Origin: Ursus arctos
Lineage: Eukaryota; Chordata; Mammalia; Carnivora; Ursidae
Length of the DNA: 64,000 bases
Assembly: GCF_023065955.2 (NCBI RefSeq)
Contig: NW_026622897.1
Span: forward strand, 4,283,001 to 4,347,000
Direction of reading: 5' to 3'
Shown: piece by piece, positions 61,189-64,000 of the stretch
Numbering within the stretch: the first letter of the stretch is position 1
Layout of the letters: each line of letters starts with the position of its first letter
Program-made: the position numbers and the translations under genes
Notes under the pieces: model-generated
Seen by the model: only the letters and a program-made list of their open reading frames with translations
Database searches by the model: none
Told to the model about the DNA's origin: nothing

Positions 61189-63139
61189 GAAATTAGTGCA
61201 TCATACATCCACAATGTGGCTTTTACAGTAACATATGGCAGACTTAACAGCACTCACAAAGAAGCAATCCTAATAGGTTTATATTTCTGGAGGATAATAG
61301 CATGGGATTAGGTCTATGTTTGTTTAAAAGAGAATTTCTAGCTATACTGTTTCACAGAAGATCAACACACGAGGTCACCAAGTACATTGGAATTGCACTG
61401 GTACCCAGTCTAACCTCCATCAAAACACAACGGTCCTCATAAATAGTCCCCTTTCCTCTACTTCAACACCACCCACGATGAGGAGCTCCTGAAGCTTGCT
61501 CCCCCAACAGTATCTCTAGTAATCACAAAGTTCCTTCCTTCTTCCACTGAGGCAAAATCTATAACTTTAGTCCACTGGTTCTATTCTGTCCTCTGCTCTC
61601 CCCCACAGACATCCTTTAAAGCACCTGAAAATAGCTCACATGCTCTCCTTTGTCTTCCCATCTTGTTTCCAAAGAACTAATTCAAAATGCATTAAAGGCA
61701 GCTCAAAAGAACTATTTTAAATAGATAGGAAAGGCAAGAGTACACTAGAAAGAAGAGAGAGTAGGTGGGATCTGGAAGGACATTACAAGTTATGATGGGG
61801 AAGGAAGCAGGTGAGCAGCAGAGATAGAGGAGGTCTGCTTCCGAAAAGAGGAGCTGACGTGAGATGCCTTTATGCCGGGCTTGGGGTCTTGCACGTACGT
61901 GCGCTCCAACTTGGGGAAATAGAGGTTTGTATTTATTCCTCCACACTACATACACTTCAAACTGTTTTTCGATATCATATTTGATTTGCCCTGCTCCATC
62001 CACATTTTTCATACTCAGCTCTCCTTGGATCATGCATACATAAGATGTTAGGCTGGGTAGGGAAGCAATTTAGGGCTGTGGGCGGGGGGGGAAATAGTAC
62101 CGACGGCACATGTAGGGATTGAATGCATAACCACCGCCTCTCCTGCATCACGAGTGAGGCCACCCTGGGAAGGGATGGGGGGAGCACCCCAAGCACAGCG
62201 ACCATTCACATGTGTTACCATCTTGACATGAACCTGACAGAACCCTGAGCTCTCTTCACCATGTTCCACAAACAGAACGCAAGGGAAAACCTGACTCACG
62301 CAAGAATTAACAAAAATGGTCATCTTCTTAAATCAAGAGAGGAGACCATATACACCGAGTTCTTCCATTATCGTAAGCAAACCCGCAATCTGTTTGGATT
62401 CATGGTTTATTTGGTGAAAGGGTTATGTTCTTACGACTTCTTTCACCCCTACAACAGAGCTGTGTTCATTCTTTATGTCCCCCAGTTTTTGTATACACCC
62501 ACACAGTTGGATTCATACGTACACCAAAACACTTCGTTTTGGCTTTTTTCTTTTCGTGTAATATTTTCTCTCTAGCAGAGGCAGGAGGTCATTGTAGCGG
62601 TCAGCTCTTATCTGAGTCTTGCTCTGGAAATTGCCTTCAGCTGAAGAAAGCTTCCTGGCCCTCTGGCCCGTCCCCTCTCCAGGGCAGCGTGTCTCCAAAG
62701 ACGGTTATGTCGGAGGTGAGCTGGAATACACAGCTGAGGCTTCCTTGCCTCCTGGAGGGTGGTTCTGGAAAGCTGAGCCGAGACCTTGGCTGTGACTGCA
62801 CGTGCACACCAGCTCCACCACCCCGACCCCCACTCTGTTTTCTTCACAGCCTCACAAGGGGAGACGCAGAAGATACAAACATGTGCTACCTAACTTTCAG
62901 AAAGAAGGACGACCCGTCGGTGGAGCTGTGAGCCACATAGCATTTCTCGCAGGACCTGAAACCTAATGAACTTTGCCTGGTTGGGTCATTGATCCCGAGG
63001 GATCCTGAGCACAAATCTTCATCAGAGTCTGTTTCCTGGGGAACCAGAGCTACAACAACATCACAAACAGTCCCCCATGCTATAGCATAATCCTGCCATG
63101 TCGCTCTCATTGCAACAGCTGTGTAATGGGCTTGGAAGC
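61189..63139. other. Unique sequence, nothing recognised
   Basis: Includes an interrupted G run near 62.08 kb. Open frames of 90-168 codons at 61.7-62.9 kb show no domain or splice support. Confidence 0.5.
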
Positions 63140-63235
63140 AGATTTATCATATTTTAATTGACCATTTCCTCATAGTTAGACTGTGGGTTGGTGCCAATAT
63201 TTTGCCATTATGAAGAGCATTCAATAAACACCATC
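63140..63235 (-). mobile_element. Possible short L1 fragment
   Basis: ttgccattatgaagagcatt and the preceding gttagactgtgggttggtgc resemble the antisense of late L1 ORF2. Short and diverged. Confidence 0.4.
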
Positions 63236-63430
63236 AAGCCATTATTTAATGTTTTTTCTTCCTGAATTATTTCTTTACAGAAATCTCAAGCGTGGGCCAT
63301 TACTAAGAACATCTGAAGGTTACAGTCTACGGATACTAAAGCTTTATAGATTATAACATTGGACACCTAAGTCTAATATTAAGATATACTAAGAAATCGG
63401 GGTAGACTATTTTCTATATTATAGTATCTT

Positions 63431-63630
63431 TTTTTTTTTTTTAAGATTTTATTTATTTATTCGACAGAGACAGAGACAGCCAGCGAGAGAGGGAACACAA
63501 GCAGGGGGAGTGGGAGAGGAAGAAGCAGACTCCCAGCTGAGGAGCCTGATGTGGGGCTCAATCCCATAACGCTGGGATCACGCCCTGAGCCGAAGGCAGA
63601 CGCTTAACCGCTGTGCCACCCAGGCGCCCC
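63431..63630 (-). repeat. CAN-SINE, young bear-like subtype
   Basis: Poly(T) through to the complemented head (taaccgctgtgccacccagg). Perfect 16-bp duplication tatattatagtatctt at 63415-63430 and 63631-63646. Same strand as GUCY1A2. Confidence 0.96.
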
Positions 63631-63646
63631 TATATTATAGTATCTT

Positions 63647-64000
63647 GACCCAAGACTCAGAAGAGGATGCTTCAGAGGCCCAAAGAGAAAAAGAGAACAG
63701 ACTGGTCTACAATTAACTTACGTAGCATTCTACTACCCTTGGCTGAGCAAATCAGAACTTACACAATGTACCCAGTGGGCAATAAATATTTGTTCAATAC
63801 ATGTATGAATGAATAAATGAATATTTAGATTGCTTGATATTTTTAACTGACATATAAGGGGGTTCATCAATAGAGAAATGTAGATAGTGCAAAAAACATG
63901 GACTGGATACTGAGAAGCCTTTGGCTTTAAGTTCTTGTTCCCATTCCAAAGCCAAAGTGACGGTGGTATTAACAGTGACAGCCTGTGTGGGTATGTGTTA
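63647..64000. other. Unique sequence
   Basis: A short gggcaataaatatttgttca plus gaatgaataaatgaat patch at about 63.78-63.82 kb resembles an L2/MIR terminus. Nothing else recognised. Confidence 0.45.

Larger units (their letters stand above)
48039..64000 (-). other. GUCY1A2: GUCY1A2 intron upstream of the exon (partial)
   Basis: This is the transcript-upstream side of the exon. No N-terminal alpha-2 exon could be found. Content is unique sequence, antisense L1 tails, MIR and L2 relics, and five CAN-SINEs. Intron identity is inferred from the exon alone. Confidence 0.85.

Noticed and set aside
62425..62931. A 168-codon open frame in GC-richer sequence
   Set aside because: Low-information composition, no conserved motif, competing frames on both strands.
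1..64000. CRISPR arrays, operons, phage or bacterial systems
   Set aside because: Mammalian SINEs, L1, MIR and spliceosomal sites show nuclear vertebrate DNA. No direct-repeat/spacer arrays or prokaryotic genes are present.

Overview
The window is ordinary mammalian nuclear DNA, almost entirely intronic. It holds one protein-coding exon, on the minus strand at 47290..48008. I recognise it as an internal exon (probably exon 4) of GUCY1A2, the alpha-2 subunit of NO-sensitive soluble guanylate cyclase. Both splice sites are consensus and the exon is open through all 239 complete codons. Because the gene runs right to left, everything above 48008 is most simply the upstream intron and everything below 47290 the downstream intron. 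No other exon, RNA gene, promoter or CpG island could be supported.

Organism: the dominant young repeat is the tRNA-derived CAN-SINE of carnivores. About eight copies have the form with a 'cagcggttaagcgtctgcc' head and a 'cttcctctcccactccccct' body, which I associate with bears and the giant panda. A caniform carnivore is very likely and a bear probable. Only the carnivore assignment is firm.

Layout: 0.2-0.4 kb is a CAN-SINE. 1.3-8.0 kb is a long decayed LINE-1 with a SINE inside it. 8-20 kb has antisense L1 tails, two MaLR LTRs and two SINEs in largely unique sequence. 19.8-20.7 kb has a second, internally deleted copy of the first L1 family with a SINE beside it. 20.7-37.8 kb is mostly unique sequence with SINEs, MIRs and short L1 tails. 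37.8-41.9 kb is a nested L1 cluster. 42.5-47.3 kb, just downstream of the exon, is repeat-poor. 47.3-48.0 kb is the exon. 48.2-55.7 kb has antisense L1 tails, MIR and L2 relics and a tandem SINE pair. 55.7-59.7 kb is a degraded L1 followed by two convergent L2 pieces. 59.7-64 kb is GC-richer unique sequence with two young SINEs.

No undescribed biological system is evident. The points worth checking are the substitution pattern of the exon, several structurally odd retrotransposon insertions with readable target-site duplications, an antisense orientation bias of SINEs and L1s relative to the gene, and a few repeat-free stretches that may hold conserved regulatory DNA. Repeat family names come from remembered consensus sequences, and repeat ends are approximate unless a target-site duplication (TSD) is given.
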